A stretch of DNA of 9,548 nucleotides, from NCBI RefSeq assembly GCF_014904065.1, contig NZ_JACXJG010000032.1, forward strand, positions 21,694 to 31,241, in the 5' to 3' direction. Below the pieces are notes generated by a model that made no database searches, was not told where the DNA came from, and was given only the letters and a program-made list of their open reading frames with translations. The DNA comes from Gulosibacter sediminis. Lineage in GTDB: Bacteria > Actinomycetota > Actinomycetes > Actinomycetales > Microbacteriaceae. Both the position numbers and the translations under genes were made by a program. Positions 1 through 6,418 of the stretch are shown here, piece by piece. How positions within the stretch are numbered: the stretch's first letter is position 1; each line of letters begins with the position of its first letter.

Positions 1-134
1 GCAAGTTCATCGAGGTGCAGGGCACGGCCGAGAAGGCGCCGTTCGATGGGACCGAGCTCAATGCGCTGCTTGCCCTGGCGATCAAGGGCAACGCCGACCT
101 TGCCCGCATCCAGTCCGAGGTGCTCGCGCGATGA
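1..134 (+). CDS. rph: RNase PH, C-terminal end (partial)
   Basis: This is the last 43 complete codons of a gene that begins before the window (reading frame starts at base 3). The residues [18 protein letters not shown] followed by a [12 protein letters not shown] stretch match the conserved C-terminus of RNase PH, the phosphate-dependent 3'-5' exoribonuclease that trims tRNA 3' ends. In the family, an EVQGTAE-type motif sits in the last beta-strand/helix region. The stop TGA (132-134) overlaps the ATG of the next gene at 131 (ATGA), so the two are translationally coupled. The rph-rdgB order is common in bacteria, especially actinobacteria, and supports both calls. Only the C-terminus is visible, so the catalytic residues cannot be checked. 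Confidence 0.93.
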   Translation, partial: KFIEVQGTAEKAPFDGTELNALLALAIKGNADLARIQSEVLAR

Positions 135-730
135 CGCAGCGGGCCGTCCTCGCATCGAAGAACGCCCACAAGCTCGCGGAGCTGCAGCGCATCCTTGGCG
201 CTCAGCTGCCCGAGCTTGAACTGCTGTCGTACGACGGCGAGGCCCCCGTTGAGTCGGGCCTCACGTTCGAAGAGAACGCGCTGATTAAGGCCCGCGCGGC
301 GGCACAGTCAACCGGTCTTCCTGCGATTGCTGACGACTCGGGTATCTGCGTCGAGGTGCTCGGCGGTATGCCCGGGATCTTCTCGGCGCGGTGGTCGGGG
401 CCCGACCGCTCGGATGCCGACAATGTCGACCTGCTGCTCTGGCAGCTGAGCGATGTACCCGATTCGGCCCGCGCGGCACAGTTCGTGGCGGTCGCCGCGG
501 TTGCACTACCCGACGGCACTGAGTTCACGGTGCGCGGAGAGTGGCCGGGCCAGATCGTGCGCGAGGTGCGCGGCGCGGGTGGCTTCGGCTACGACCCGGT
601 GTTTCTGCCCGAGGGCGAGACGGAGTCGGCCGCCGAGATGTCGGCGGAGCGTAAGGACAGCATGAGTCACCGCCGACGGGCCTTCGAGGCGATTGCGCCC
701 GAGCTGCAGCGCCTGCTGAGCGAGGCGTAG
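131..730 (+). CDS. rdgB: XTP/dITP diphosphatase (RdgB/HAM1 family)
   Basis: This 199-residue protein is the usual length for the Ham1/RdgB family, which hydrolyses non-canonical purine nucleoside triphosphates (dITP, XTP, ITP) to monophosphates plus pyrophosphate, keeping them out of DNA and RNA. Family motifs are visible in order: SKNAHK at 9-14 (the SxNxxK triphosphate-binding motif), an FEENA segment near 46-50, DDSGI at 68-72 with D69 in the position of the catalytic/metal aspartate, [12 protein letters not shown] at 79-90, GFGYDPVF at 151-158, and SHRRRAF at 179-185 near the C-terminus. The ATG overlaps the rph stop. GAGGTG at 117-122, inside rph, is a good Shine-Dalgarno 8 nt upstream. 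No truncation or unusual composition is seen. The gene ends 31 bp before a convergent ORF, and no clear terminator lies between them. Confidence 0.96.
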   Translation: MTQRAVLASKNAHKLAELQRILGAQLPELELLSYDGEAPVESGLTFEENALIKARAAAQSTGLPAIADDSGICVEVLGGMPGIFSARWSGPDRSDADNVDLLLWQLSDVPDSARAAQFVAVAAVALPDGTEFTVRGEWPGQIVREVRGAGGFGYDPVFLPEGETESAAEMSAERKDSMSHRRRAFEAIAPELQRLLSEA

Positions 731-761
731 TCGCCTGCCCTGTGCGCTGGTGGGCTGACGC

Positions 762-1037
762 TTAGGCCTCGGTGAGCGGGAAGACGAGAAGGATGCTCGA
801 CGCCGGAGCGACGACCTTGGCCTGGTCGCCGAGCACCTCGCGGTCGGCGAAGACGACGCGGTGGCCGGGCATTGTGACGGGGCCAACGCCGAGGAGCGGA
901 CCGCTCGTCGACGTGACTGGACGCGGGTACATCACCGTGATCTCGATGGAGGTGTTGGCGACGCCTGCCGGCAAGGTCGTTCGTGTGGGTGGCACAACCG
1001 AGCGCTCGTGGTGGCTGACGTATCGAACGCACGTCAA
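762..1037 (-). CDS. Unrecognised short ORF, possibly a 5'-truncated remnant
   Basis: I do not recognise this protein. The frame gives about 91 residues from a TTG at 1037, with no internal stop, and hand-counted third positions are about 85% G/C. That is coding-like and matches the neighbours. The C-terminal half (TSGPLLGVGPVTMPGHRV, then VVFADREVLGDQ and VVAPASSILLVFPL) reads like real protein rich in beta-strands. The start is the problem. The first in-frame ATG is within the ORF (IEITVMYP), the candidate TTG and GTG starts have no convincing Shine-Dalgarno, and an in-frame TGA lies just upstream at 1044-1046. Either the start is non-canonical or this is the 3' part of a gene that lost its 5' end. 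It converges on rdgB and lies downstream of tRNA-Leu on the same strand. No signal peptide or membrane segment is evident. Confidence 0.4.
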   Translation of the reverse strand: MTCVRYVSHHERSVVPPTRTTLPAGVANTSIEITVMYPRPVTSTSGPLLGVGPVTMPGHRVVFADREVLGDQAKVVAPASSILLVFPLTEA

Positions 1038-1138
1038 CTGCGATCAGCGGCGTCCACGATGGGACTGGGCTGGCGGCGGAAACAGCGACGGCGCGACTGC
1101 CCGGCAAATTGCTGGGGGAGTCGGGCCGTGGCCTCAAG

Positions 1139-1220
1139 TGCGGAAGGCGGGACTTGAACCCGCACGCTCGAAAGCACAGGAACCTAAATCCTGCGTGTCT
1201 GCCAATTTCACCACTCCCGC
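1139..1220 (-). tRNA. tRNA-Leu, anticodon UAG
   Basis: On the minus strand this folds as a class II tRNA of 82 nt. The acceptor stem is GCGGGAG paired with CUUCCGC (one G-U), with discriminator A. A D arm containing UUGGCAGAC follows. The anticodon stem CAGGA/UCCUG encloses loop UUUAGGU, which puts anticodon UAG at plus-strand 1184-1186. A long variable arm (UGCUUUCGAGCG region) follows, then the T arm GCGGG-UUCAAGU-CCCGC. The long variable arm and the anticodon give leucine, decoding CUA and, by wobble, other CUN codons. CCA is not encoded. The gene lies 39 bp after the stop of the nitronate-monooxygenase-like gene on the same strand. Confidence 0.95.
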
Positions 1221-1223
1221 GCG

Positions 1224-1252
1224 ACTCCCCATCTTAAGGGTTTCTGGGGAGT
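1224..1252 (-). repeat. Inverted repeat between the oxidoreductase gene and tRNA-Leu
   Basis: ACTCCCC (1224-1230) and GGGGAGT (1246-1252) form a perfect 7-bp inverted repeat around a 15-nt loop. It lies between the stop of the upstream minus-strand gene (1260-1262) and the 5' end of tRNA-Leu (1220). No T-run follows on either strand, so a classical intrinsic terminator is not supported. The loop contains TAAGAT on the minus strand (plus 1231-1236), a TANNNT -10 candidate 10 nt before the tRNA 5' end. The repeat could therefore be a hairpin ending the upstream transcript, or simply overlap the tRNA promoter. No good -35 is seen at 16-18 bp. Confidence 0.4.
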
Positions 1253-1259
1253 GGCGGTG

Positions 1260-2282
1260 TCACAGCGCTTCGCTGAAGCGGGCGAGGAGCTCCTCGGTGG
1301 TCTCGTCGCGGCAACTGCGGTAGTTCTCGCCCGCCCACAGGTTGAGGTACTCGGGGCTGTCGCTTGAGGCATCACGAATCGGCTTGGTCAGGAAATGCAC
1401 GATCGGATAGCTCGCTGGTGCGACGAGATCGAACTCATCTATGAAGCGATTCCGGAGGCCGCGAGCGTTGCGGCCGGAGTAGGCGCGTGTCACGACGGTC
1501 TCGCGAGTTCCGGCGAGCAGCGCCTCCCGGTGAGGCGGGCGCGTGCCCGCCTCCTGCACGGTGAGGAAGGCAGTGCCGAGGGCCACCGCATCCGCACCGG
1601 CGTCGAGGAGGCTCCGGGCGCGCTCGGGTGTGTCGATGCCGCCGGTTGCGATGATGCTGGCGCGGGCCACGCGTGCGAGGGGCAGGATGCGCGCAAGCAA
1701 CTGGTCGAGCGAGAGCGAGTCGGGGATCGTGGACTGATCGAAGTTCGCGCGGTGGCCACCTGCTGCGGGGCCCTGCACGATCAGGACTTCAGGCCCGGTC
1801 TCAAACGCCATCACGGCGTCCTCGACACTCGCGATCGTGACGCCGATGGCCGTGCCCACGGCGCGGAGCCGCTTCACGACCTGGAGATCGGGCATCCCGA
1901 ACGTGAACGTGACGAGCGGGACGGGAGACGCCTCGAGGGCTTCGATCTTTTCGAAGAACGCGTCGTCGCCCGGGTCACACACCTCGGGCACCTCGACACC
2001 GAGACGTTCGGCGAGGGGGATGAGCCGCTCTCGGTAGCGTTCAGCCGCAGCGACGTCGGCCGGAGTCGACTCGGGGACGAATAGGTTGACCGCGAATGGC
2101 TCAGCGGTGAGGGCGCGGGTCGCGGCCAGTTTCTCGGCGAACGCCTCGGCCGAGAGGTAGCCACCTGCCAGGGTTCCGAGAGCCCCGAAGTTACTCACGG
2201 CGGCAACGAGTTCCGGCGTGGTGGGGCCTCCTGCCATCGGCGCCTGAACGACGGGCAGCCGGCGAGCATGCAAGTCAATCAC
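1260..2282 (-). CDS. Nitronate monooxygenase-like FMN oxidoreductase (NPD family)
   Basis: This is a 340-residue FMN-dependent TIM-barrel enzyme of the nitronate monooxygenase / 2-nitropropane dioxygenase family. Visible motifs are PVVQAPMAGGPTTPELVAAV at 10-29 (N-terminal FMN-phosphate/flavin region), FAVNLFVP at 63-70, VQGPAAGGHRANFD at 169-182 with H177 in the conserved AGGH catalytic motif, and ATGGIDTPERA followed by GADAVALGTAFL at about 212-240 (C-terminal phosphate-binding glycines and barrel end). Characterised members oxidise alkyl nitronates or propionate-3-nitronate. Many relatives have unknown substrates, and FabK-type enoyl-ACP reductases share the fold, so the substrate is not certain. 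The start is taken as GTG at 2280-2282. A TAGACT box lies exactly 6 nt upstream with no Shine-Dalgarno, which suggests a leaderless mRNA. The gene is divergent from tadA, and tRNA-Leu lies downstream. Confidence 0.88.
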   Translation of the reverse strand: MIDLHARRLPVVQAPMAGGPTTPELVAAVSNFGALGTLAGGYLSAEAFAEKLAATRALTAEPFAVNLFVPESTPADVAAAERYRERLIPLAERLGVEVPEVCDPGDDAFFEKIEALEASPVPLVTFTFGMPDLQVVKRLRAVGTAIGVTIASVEDAVMAFETGPEVLIVQGPAAGGHRANFDQSTIPDSLSLDQLLARILPLARVARASIIATGGIDTPERARSLLDAGADAVALGTAFLTVQEAGTRPPHREALLAGTRETVVTRAYSGRNARGLRNRFIDEFDLVAPASYPIVHFLTKPIRDASSDSPEYLNLWAGENYRSCRDETTEELLARFSEAL

Positions 2283-2288
2283 CTGGCC

Positions 2289-2294
2289 AGTCTA
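2289..2294 (-). promoter_or_regulatory. Candidate -10 box for a leaderless oxidoreductase transcript
   Basis: The minus strand reads TAGACT here (TANNNT), followed by six bases and then the GTG start at 2280-2282. This is the spacing expected when transcription begins at the first base of the start codon. A TG two bases before the box makes a near extended -10. No good -35 is visible at 17-18 bp. Confidence 0.4.
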
Positions 2295-2310
2295 TGCATT
2301 TGGGCCGACC

Positions 2311-2319
2311 TGTGGATAA
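2311..2319 (-). promoter_or_regulatory. Perfect DnaA-box 9-mer in the divergent promoter region
   Basis: The plus strand reads TGTGGATAA, the exact complement of the DnaA-box consensus TTATCCACA. It lies in the 75-bp gap between the divergent oxidoreductase and tadA genes, upstream of both candidate -10 boxes. It is the only one noticed in the window, so this is not an origin. It could be a regulatory DnaA site or chance. Confidence 0.35.
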
Positions 2320-2345
2320 CTCGAACATGGTTCTTGCGATTTCGT

Positions 2346-2351
2346 CATGAT
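2346..2351 (+). promoter_or_regulatory. Candidate -10 box for the tad operon
   Basis: CATGAT matches the TATAAT consensus at four of six bases and ends exactly six bases before the GTG proposed as the tadA start (2358), again the geometry of a leaderless transcript. No Shine-Dalgarno precedes that GTG, and no convincing -35 is seen. Confidence 0.3.
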
Positions 2352-2357
2352 GCTCTC

Positions 2358-3587
2358 GTGAACATTGCCGTGAGCGCCATTGCCGATCGGGTCCGCGACC
2401 GTGTCGAACGCGAGGGCATCGAACTCGCCCCCGGGTCGAAGCAGGCGAGCGAACTCGTGCGGGCTGAAGTCCGGGCCTACGGCGAGCGCGCCACGGGCGA
2501 AGAAGCGCGCCTCTTGCATGACGAGCACGCGACCGTGCGCGACGTGCTCGCAAACGTCACTGGCTTCGGAGCGCTGCAGCCCTACCTCGACGACCCTGAG
2601 ATAGAAGAGATCTGGGTGAACGCGCCGAGCCGCATCTTTGTCGCCAAGAACGGCCGCTCAGAGCTGACAAACACTGTCATCAGCGAGAACGAGTTGCGCG
2701 ATCTCGTCGAGCGGATGCTGCGGTCGACCGGTCGCCGACTCGACTTGAGCAGCCCGTTTGTCGACGCCTCGCTGCCCGATGGCAGCCGACTGCACGTCGC
2801 GATTCCCGAGATCGCTCGACGACACCCGGCCATCAACATCCGCAAATTCATCCGCCGCATCCGCGACCTGCAGGCGCTCGTTGAGCGGGACTCGCTCACG
2901 CCGCAGGCAGCCAGGCTCCTGCGTGGGGCCGTGCGCTGCGGGCTCAACATTCTCGTGTCCGGCGCCACACACACCGGCAAGACCACGATGGTGGGCGCGT
3001 TGCTGGCGGCGGGCGAAGCGAGTGACCGCGTCATCACGGTTGAAGAGACCTTCGAGCTTGATGTGGTCACGCGCGACGTCGTCGCGCTCCAGTGTCGACC
3101 GCCCTCGCTCGAGGGCAGCGGCGAAATCACGCTCCGACGACTCGTGAAAGAGGCGCTCCGCATGCGGCCCGATCGGCTCGTGGTGGGCGAGGTGCGTGAG
3201 GCCGAGGCACTCGAGTTGCTCGTGGCGCTGAACTCGGGCGTCCCGGGCATGTGCACCATCCACGCGAACTCCGCCCGCGATGCCCTCGTCAAGCTTGCGA
3301 CGCTACCCCTCCTCGCGGGCCGCAATATCGACGCGAGCTTCGTCGTGCCGACCATCGCCTCGACGATCGACCTCGTGGTGCATCTCGAGCACACGCCAAC
3401 CGGCGGGCGCCGTGTCGCCGAGATCCTCGCCCCCACGGGCGCGGTGAATGCCGGGGTCATCGAAGCCACGACGCTATTCCGCCGTGAGCGCGAGGAGCTT
3501 GTCGCCACTGGCATGACACTGCAGCGCGACGAGAAGCTCCGTCGCCACGGCCTTGACGGCACGCAACTCATCGGGGCAGTCTCGTGA
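2358..3587 (+). CDS. tadA: Tad/Flp pilus assembly ATPase (TadA/CpaF family)
   Basis: This is a 409-residue secretion ATPase of the VirB11/PulE-like superfamily, TadA/CpaF branch, which powers pilin polymerisation from the cytoplasm as a hexamer. The N-terminal domain includes GFGALQPYLDDPEIEEIWVN, typical of CpaF ('xxLxPLLxDPxVtEImVN'). The Walker A motif is GATHTGKT at 202-209, with H where the commonest form has S or A. The Walker B-like strand is RLVVGEVREAEAL from R273, with E278, followed by ALNSGVPGMCTIHANSARDAL containing the conserved THAN-like HAN motif. The frame is open upstream to an ATG at 2268, but those residues (Trp-rich and overlapping the divergent gene) are unlike the family, so GTG 2358 is preferred. 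The TGA overlaps the GTG of tadB (GTGA). No TadZ/Ssd gene precedes it, although many actinobacterial clusters have one there. Confidence 0.92.
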   Translation: MNIAVSAIADRVRDRVEREGIELAPGSKQASELVRAEVRAYGERATGEEARLLHDEHATVRDVLANVTGFGALQPYLDDPEIEEIWVNAPSRIFVAKNGRSELTNTVISENELRDLVERMLRSTGRRLDLSSPFVDASLPDGSRLHVAIPEIARRHPAINIRKFIRRIRDLQALVERDSLTPQAARLLRGAVRCGLNILVSGATHTGKTTMVGALLAAGEASDRVITVEETFELDVVTRDVVALQCRPPSLEGSGEITLRRLVKEALRMRPDRLVVGEVREAEALELLVALNSGVPGMCTIHANSARDALVKLATLPLLAGRNIDASFVVPTIASTIDLVVHLEHTPTGGRRVAEILAPTGAVNAGVIEATTLFRREREELVATGMTLQRDEKLRRHGLDGTQLIGAVS

Positions 3588-4450
3588 CGGCCTGGCTGAT
3601 CGCGATCGTCGCGGCGCTCGGCGTCGCCCTGTGTCTGTCAACCTGGATCTGGCCGCGCGAGCACGACGACGAGCTCGTGGCGCACTCACGACTCGGCTTC
3701 GTGGAAGATGCGCTGCTGCGCGCTGGCCTGCCGAAGTTTCCGGCCCTCGCGTTCATCGCGCTTGTCGCCGTGTGTGGCATCGCGACCGCCGCAATCGCAC
3801 TGGCTCTGAGTGGCGTGATCGCCCTCGGGGTGCTCGGCGCGGTCGCAGGCTGCTGGCTTCCGATTCTTGCGATCCGCATGCGGGCGACAAAACGCCGGGA
3901 AGCACATCGGGGCGCCTGGCCAGACGCGGTCGACCATCTCATCGCGTCGATCCGCAGCGGCCTCGGCCTGCCCGATGCAGTGGCTCAGCTCGCGACTAAG
4001 GGACCAGAGACACTGCGCGACGACTTTGAGCAGTTTGTGCGTCGCTACCGCGCAACGGGTTCGTTCGCGACCGCGGTCGACGAAGTCAAGGAGCGGCTTG
4101 CCGACCCGGTGGGCGACCGTCTGCTCGAAACACTGCGCATGGCGCGCGACGTCGGCGGCACCCAGCTCGTGCCGGTGCTGCGCGCGTTCTCGGAACACCT
4201 GCGCGAAGCCCAGGCCGTGCGACACGAGGCAGAAGCACGGCAGGGATGGGTGGTGAACGCCGCTCGCTTGGGCGCGGTCGCGCCGTGGCTCGTACTCCTG
4301 CTGCTCGTGAGTCGGCCCGAGGCCGCGGCGGCCTACAACACCCCCGTCGGCTTCATCGTGATTCTGCTCGGGCTCGGCATCACGGTGCTGGCGTACCGCC
4401 TCATGATCGCTCTGGGCCGTATCCCGGATGAGGGACGGTGGTTCGCGTGA
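3584..4450 (+). CDS. tadB: Tad pilus membrane platform protein TadB-like (type II secretion F domain)
   Basis: This 288-residue membrane protein is of the GspF/TadB class, which forms the inner-membrane platform that the TadA ATPase turns against. An N-terminal membrane helix (about 1-23, AWLIAIVAALGVALCLS) is followed by one or two more hydrophobic segments at about 46-85. A cytoplasmic T2SSF helical domain follows at about 110-230 (WPDAVDHLIASIRSGLGLPD, then VGDRLLETLRMARDVGGTQL, then the LRAFSEHLREAQAVRHEAEA region). Two C-terminal helices (APWLVLLLLVS and PVGFIVILLGLGITVLAY) complete it. The GTG start overlaps the tadA stop by 4 nt, so translation is probably coupled. Its end overlaps the start region of tadC. 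The order tadA-tadB-tadC is diagnostic for Tad loci. Confidence 0.9.
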   Translation: MTAWLIAIVAALGVALCLSTWIWPREHDDELVAHSRLGFVEDALLRAGLPKFPALAFIALVAVCGIATAAIALALSGVIALGVLGAVAGCWLPILAIRMRATKRREAHRGAWPDAVDHLIASIRSGLGLPDAVAQLATKGPETLRDDFEQFVRRYRATGSFATAVDEVKERLADPVGDRLLETLRMARDVGGTQLVPVLRAFSEHLREAQAVRHEAEARQGWVVNAARLGAVAPWLVLLLLVSRPEAAAAYNTPVGFIVILLGLGITVLAYRLMIALGRIPDEGRWFA

Positions 4451-5391
4451 TCACGTCGCAGCCGCTTGCGCTCGCCCTGCTACTCGGCACGGTACTTGGG
4501 CTTGGTCTCTGGTCGGTGGTCGCCACGCTGCCGCAGCTGCGTCGCCCCCGGCTGATCGACCGCGTCGCACCGCATCTCGTCGACATCGCACCAGCGGCGC
4601 GCGAGCACGCTCTGCGCCGAGTCATCGACCCGCTCCCAATCCTTGGGCAACTGCTTTCGCCGCTCATCGCGTGGTTACGTCGCATCCTCGGCGAGGTCAT
4701 CGGCGGCAACGACCTCGTTGCCATGCGACTGCGCCAGGCGGGCCAGACGACGAGCGTCGAGCGATTTCGCACCCAGCAGGCAGTCTGGGCACTCGTCGGA
4801 ATCGTGCTCGGTCTGGTGTTCGCCCTGGCAAGCCTCCGAAGCGCGGCCAACCAGGCGCTCGTCATCATCGTGATGCCACTCCTGGGCGGGGTGATTGCGG
4901 TCGCGGTCCGCGAACTGCTGCTGCGACACGCGGCGAGCGCCCGCATCCGCCGAATCGCAAGTGAGTATCCGACCGTGCTCGAGTTCATGAGCCTGTCGCT
5001 CGCCGCCGGCGAGGGAATCTTCGACTCGCTCGTGCGGGTGAGCGCGCTCGGTAACAGTGAGCTCGGGCGCGAGTTTGCGGGTGTGGTGCGCCGGGTTCGT
5101 GCCGGCGCCGCACTCGGCCCGTCGCTTCGGGAACTCGGCCGAGACCTCGGCTACGTCCCGCTTGCCCGCACCTGTGACCACCTGCTCACGGCGATGGAGC
5201 GCGGCGCACCACTTGTCGAGGTGCTGCAAGCCCAGGCGAGCGACGCGCGTGACCTTGGCAAGCGCGAGTTGCTCGAGGTCGCGGGCCGCAACGAGCTCCG
5301 CATGATGGTGCCGCTCGTCATGTTGATCCTCCCCGTCACGGTGCTCTTCGCGCTGTATCCGTCGTTCTTCATCATCTCCACCTCCTTCTAA
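4438..5391 (+). CDS. tadC: Tad pilus membrane platform protein TadC-like (type II secretion F domain)
   Basis: This 317-residue second platform protein, paralogous to TadB, is expected to pair with it in the membrane. An N-terminal helix (LALALLLGTVLGLGLWSVVA, about 10-29) is followed by a soluble linker. Two helices lie at about 118-160 (AVWALVGIVLGLVFALASL and LVIIVMPLLGGVIAVAV). A T2SSF domain spans about 175-290 (EYPTVLEFMSLSLAAGEGIF, then ERGAPLVEVLQAQASDARDL and GKRELLEVAGRNELRMM), and a final helix ends in VTVLFALYPSFFII. Two starts are possible. GTG 4438 has GAGGG only 3 nt upstream. GTG 4447 would give a GTGA overlap with the tadB stop like the tadA/tadB junction, with GGTGG 5 nt upstream. 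The longer form is listed. The choice changes only three residues. Confidence 0.9.
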   Translation: MVRVITSQPLALALLLGTVLGLGLWSVVATLPQLRRPRLIDRVAPHLVDIAPAAREHALRRVIDPLPILGQLLSPLIAWLRRILGEVIGGNDLVAMRLRQAGQTTSVERFRTQQAVWALVGIVLGLVFALASLRSAANQALVIIVMPLLGGVIAVAVRELLLRHAASARIRRIASEYPTVLEFMSLSLAAGEGIFDSLVRVSALGNSELGREFAGVVRRVRAGAALGPSLRELGRDLGYVPLARTCDHLLTAMERGAPLVEVLQAQASDARDLGKRELLEVAGRNELRMMVPLVMLILPVTVLFALYPSFFIISTSF

Positions 5392-5429
5392 CGCCACCCG
5401 ACACGCTCCACCGCATCGAAAGGAACCCC

Positions 5430-5630
5430 GTGCAACTCCTCCTCTGGCTCCAGACCACCCTGATCTCCGTGAGCGCGCGAACCCGCGACGAAGAACGCGG
5501 CGACGTACCCGGCTGGATCCTCATCGCCATCATGAGCGCGGGGCTGGTCGTGCTGATCTGGGCCCTCGCTGGTCCGCTCCTGACCCAGGTATTCGAAGAT
5601 GCGGTCAATCGCGTCACGAGTAACTTCTGA
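5430..5630 (+). CDS. flp: Flp-like small pilin of the Tad cluster
   Basis: This 66-residue protein sits in the pilin position, directly after tadC. The GTG start has a clear Shine-Dalgarno, AAAGGA at 5419-5424, 5 nt upstream. Residues 17-24 are RTRDEERG, followed by DVPGW and a single hydrophobic helix (about 29-47, ILIAIMSAGLVVLIWALAG), then the amphipathic tail LLTQVFEDAVNRVTSNF. This is the layout of a Flp prepilin: a leader ending in G24, then a 42-residue mature part. Oddities: position +5 after the predicted cut is W29 rather than the Glu typical of Flp/type IV pilins, and the leader begins with a hydrophobic stretch (LLLWLQ). An internal GTG at 5469 would give a shorter leader but has no Shine-Dalgarno. 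The 38-bp gap after tadC is the only real gap in the cluster. The name rests on position and architecture. Confidence 0.78.
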   Translation: MQLLLWLQTTLISVSARTRDEERGDVPGWILIAIMSAGLVVLIWALAGPLLTQVFEDAVNRVTSNF

Positions 5631-5976
5631 CCGGGGCGCGGCACCGGCCGAGTGGTCGCTCGTCGCCGGGATACTGACGCTGCTCTTCCTCACCGTCTTG
5701 CAGTTGGCGTTCTTCATGCACGTGCGCACGACGATCATCGACGCGGCGGCCGAAGGTGCGCGGGTCGCGGGGCTGCGAGAGGGCTCGCCCGCGGCCGGGG
5801 CCGAGCGCACCGAATACCTCGTCACGACCGCGCTTTCGGCGGCGTACGCGGAAGACATTGTCGTCTCGCAGACCGGCGGGCTCATTGAAGTGCGAGTCAC
5901 CGCACCGCTGCCGTTCATCGGACTGCTCGGATTCCCGGACGGAATGGAGGTCGTCGCCCATGCACCGATGGAATGA
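5599..5976 (+). CDS. TadE-like pseudopilin, first copy
   Basis: This 125-residue TadE-family protein is a minor pilin-like component of Tad systems. A short basic leader ends DRG (11-13), then AAPAEW, giving Glu18 at +5 after G13 (the classical type IV prepilin site). A hydrophobic helix follows (LVAGILTLLFLTVLQLAFFM, about 20-39). HVRTTIIDAAAEGARVAGLR is the hallmark TadE segment after the helix. The C-terminal half, ending IEVRVTAPLPFIGLLGFPDG, is likely an extracellular beta-rich domain. The ATG at 5599 lies inside flp (32-nt overlap). It is the only reasonable start, since the frame has no other start codon before the DRG motif. CCAGG about 9 nt upstream may serve as ribosome site. The end overlaps the next gene by 17 nt. 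Confidence 0.85.
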   Translation: MRSIASRVTSDRGAAPAEWSLVAGILTLLFLTVLQLAFFMHVRTTIIDAAAEGARVAGLREGSPAAGAERTEYLVTTALSAAYAEDIVVSQTGGLIEVRVTAPLPFIGLLGFPDGMEVVAHAPME

Positions 5977-6418
5977 CCTCGTCCAGCGACTCGGCCAGCG
6001 GCTCGGCGACGAACGGGGCTCGGCAAGCCTCGAGTTTCTCGGCGTCGGTGTGTTACTGCTCGTGCCCGTCGCCTACGGCACCCTCACGCTTGGGCAGGCG
6101 GAACAGGCCGTGCTCGGTAGCGAACTTGGCGCGAGGAACGCGGCGCGCGTCCTGGCGGCCGACGGCATCGACCAACTCAGCCTCGCGAATCACCACATTA
6201 CGATCGCCCTTGAGAATCATGGGCTCGACCCGGAACTCGCGTCGGTCGACGTGCGCTGTGCGCCAACCCCGGACTGCACGGTGGCGGGCGAGACACTGAC
6301 TGTCACCGTGCGCTACGAACTCGAATTGCCACTGATGTTCGGCACGAGTGACTGGCTCAGCATCCCCGTGGAGGCGAGCAGCACATTTCCGCAACAGCGA
6401 TTCGCGACGGGGGAGTGA
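5960..6418 (+). CDS. TadE-like pseudopilin, second copy
   Basis: This 152-residue protein begins at ATG 5960 because GGAGG at 5946-5950 lies 9 nt upstream. The frame is open further upstream, but that part is out-of-frame shadow of the previous gene. The leader MHRWNDLVQRLGQRLGDERG is followed by SASLEF, so Glu25 is at +5 after G20, a canonical prepilin-type site. A helix follows (FLGVGVLLLVPVAYGTL, about 26-42), then a TadE-like segment (QAEQAVLGSELGARNAARVL). The extracellular part has two cysteines, C100 and C106 (RCAPTPDC), suited to a small disulfide loop, and a beta-rich end (ETLTVTVRYELELPL). It overlaps the preceding tadE-like stop by 17 nt and shares TGATG with the following gene. 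It may be called TadF or TadE by different schemes. Sequence alone does not decide. Confidence 0.82.
   Translation: MHRWNDLVQRLGQRLGDERGSASLEFLGVGVLLLVPVAYGTLTLGQAEQAVLGSELGARNAARVLAADGIDQLSLANHHITIALENHGLDPELASVDVRCAPTPDCTVAGETLTVTVRYELELPLMFGTSDWLSIPVEASSTFPQQRFATGE

Noticed and set aside
731..761. Possible bidirectional terminator between rdgB and the convergent ORF
   Set aside because: Only a 4-bp GCCC/GGGC pairing is visible and no T-run, too weak to report as a terminator.
772..1323. Plus-strand open frame running through tRNA-Leu
   Set aside because: It is antisense to the short minus-strand ORF, the tRNA and the end of the oxidoreductase, with no recognisable protein features.
2268..2357. 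Upstream extension of tadA from ATG 2268
   Set aside because: The extra 30 residues are Trp-rich, overlap the start of the divergent gene and do not resemble TadA N-termini. GTG 2358 fits the family and the promoter geometry.
2582..3571. Long minus-strand open frame opposite tadA
   Set aside because: It is the antisense of a clear TadA ATPase. The translation is Ser/Arg-rich low-complexity text with no motif, as expected opposite GC-rich genes.
5756..5959. Upstream extension of the second TadE-like gene
   Set aside because: This part is the out-of-frame shadow of the first TadE-like gene (Arg/Ser/Pro-rich). GGAGG before ATG 5960 and the prepilin-like leader fix the true start.
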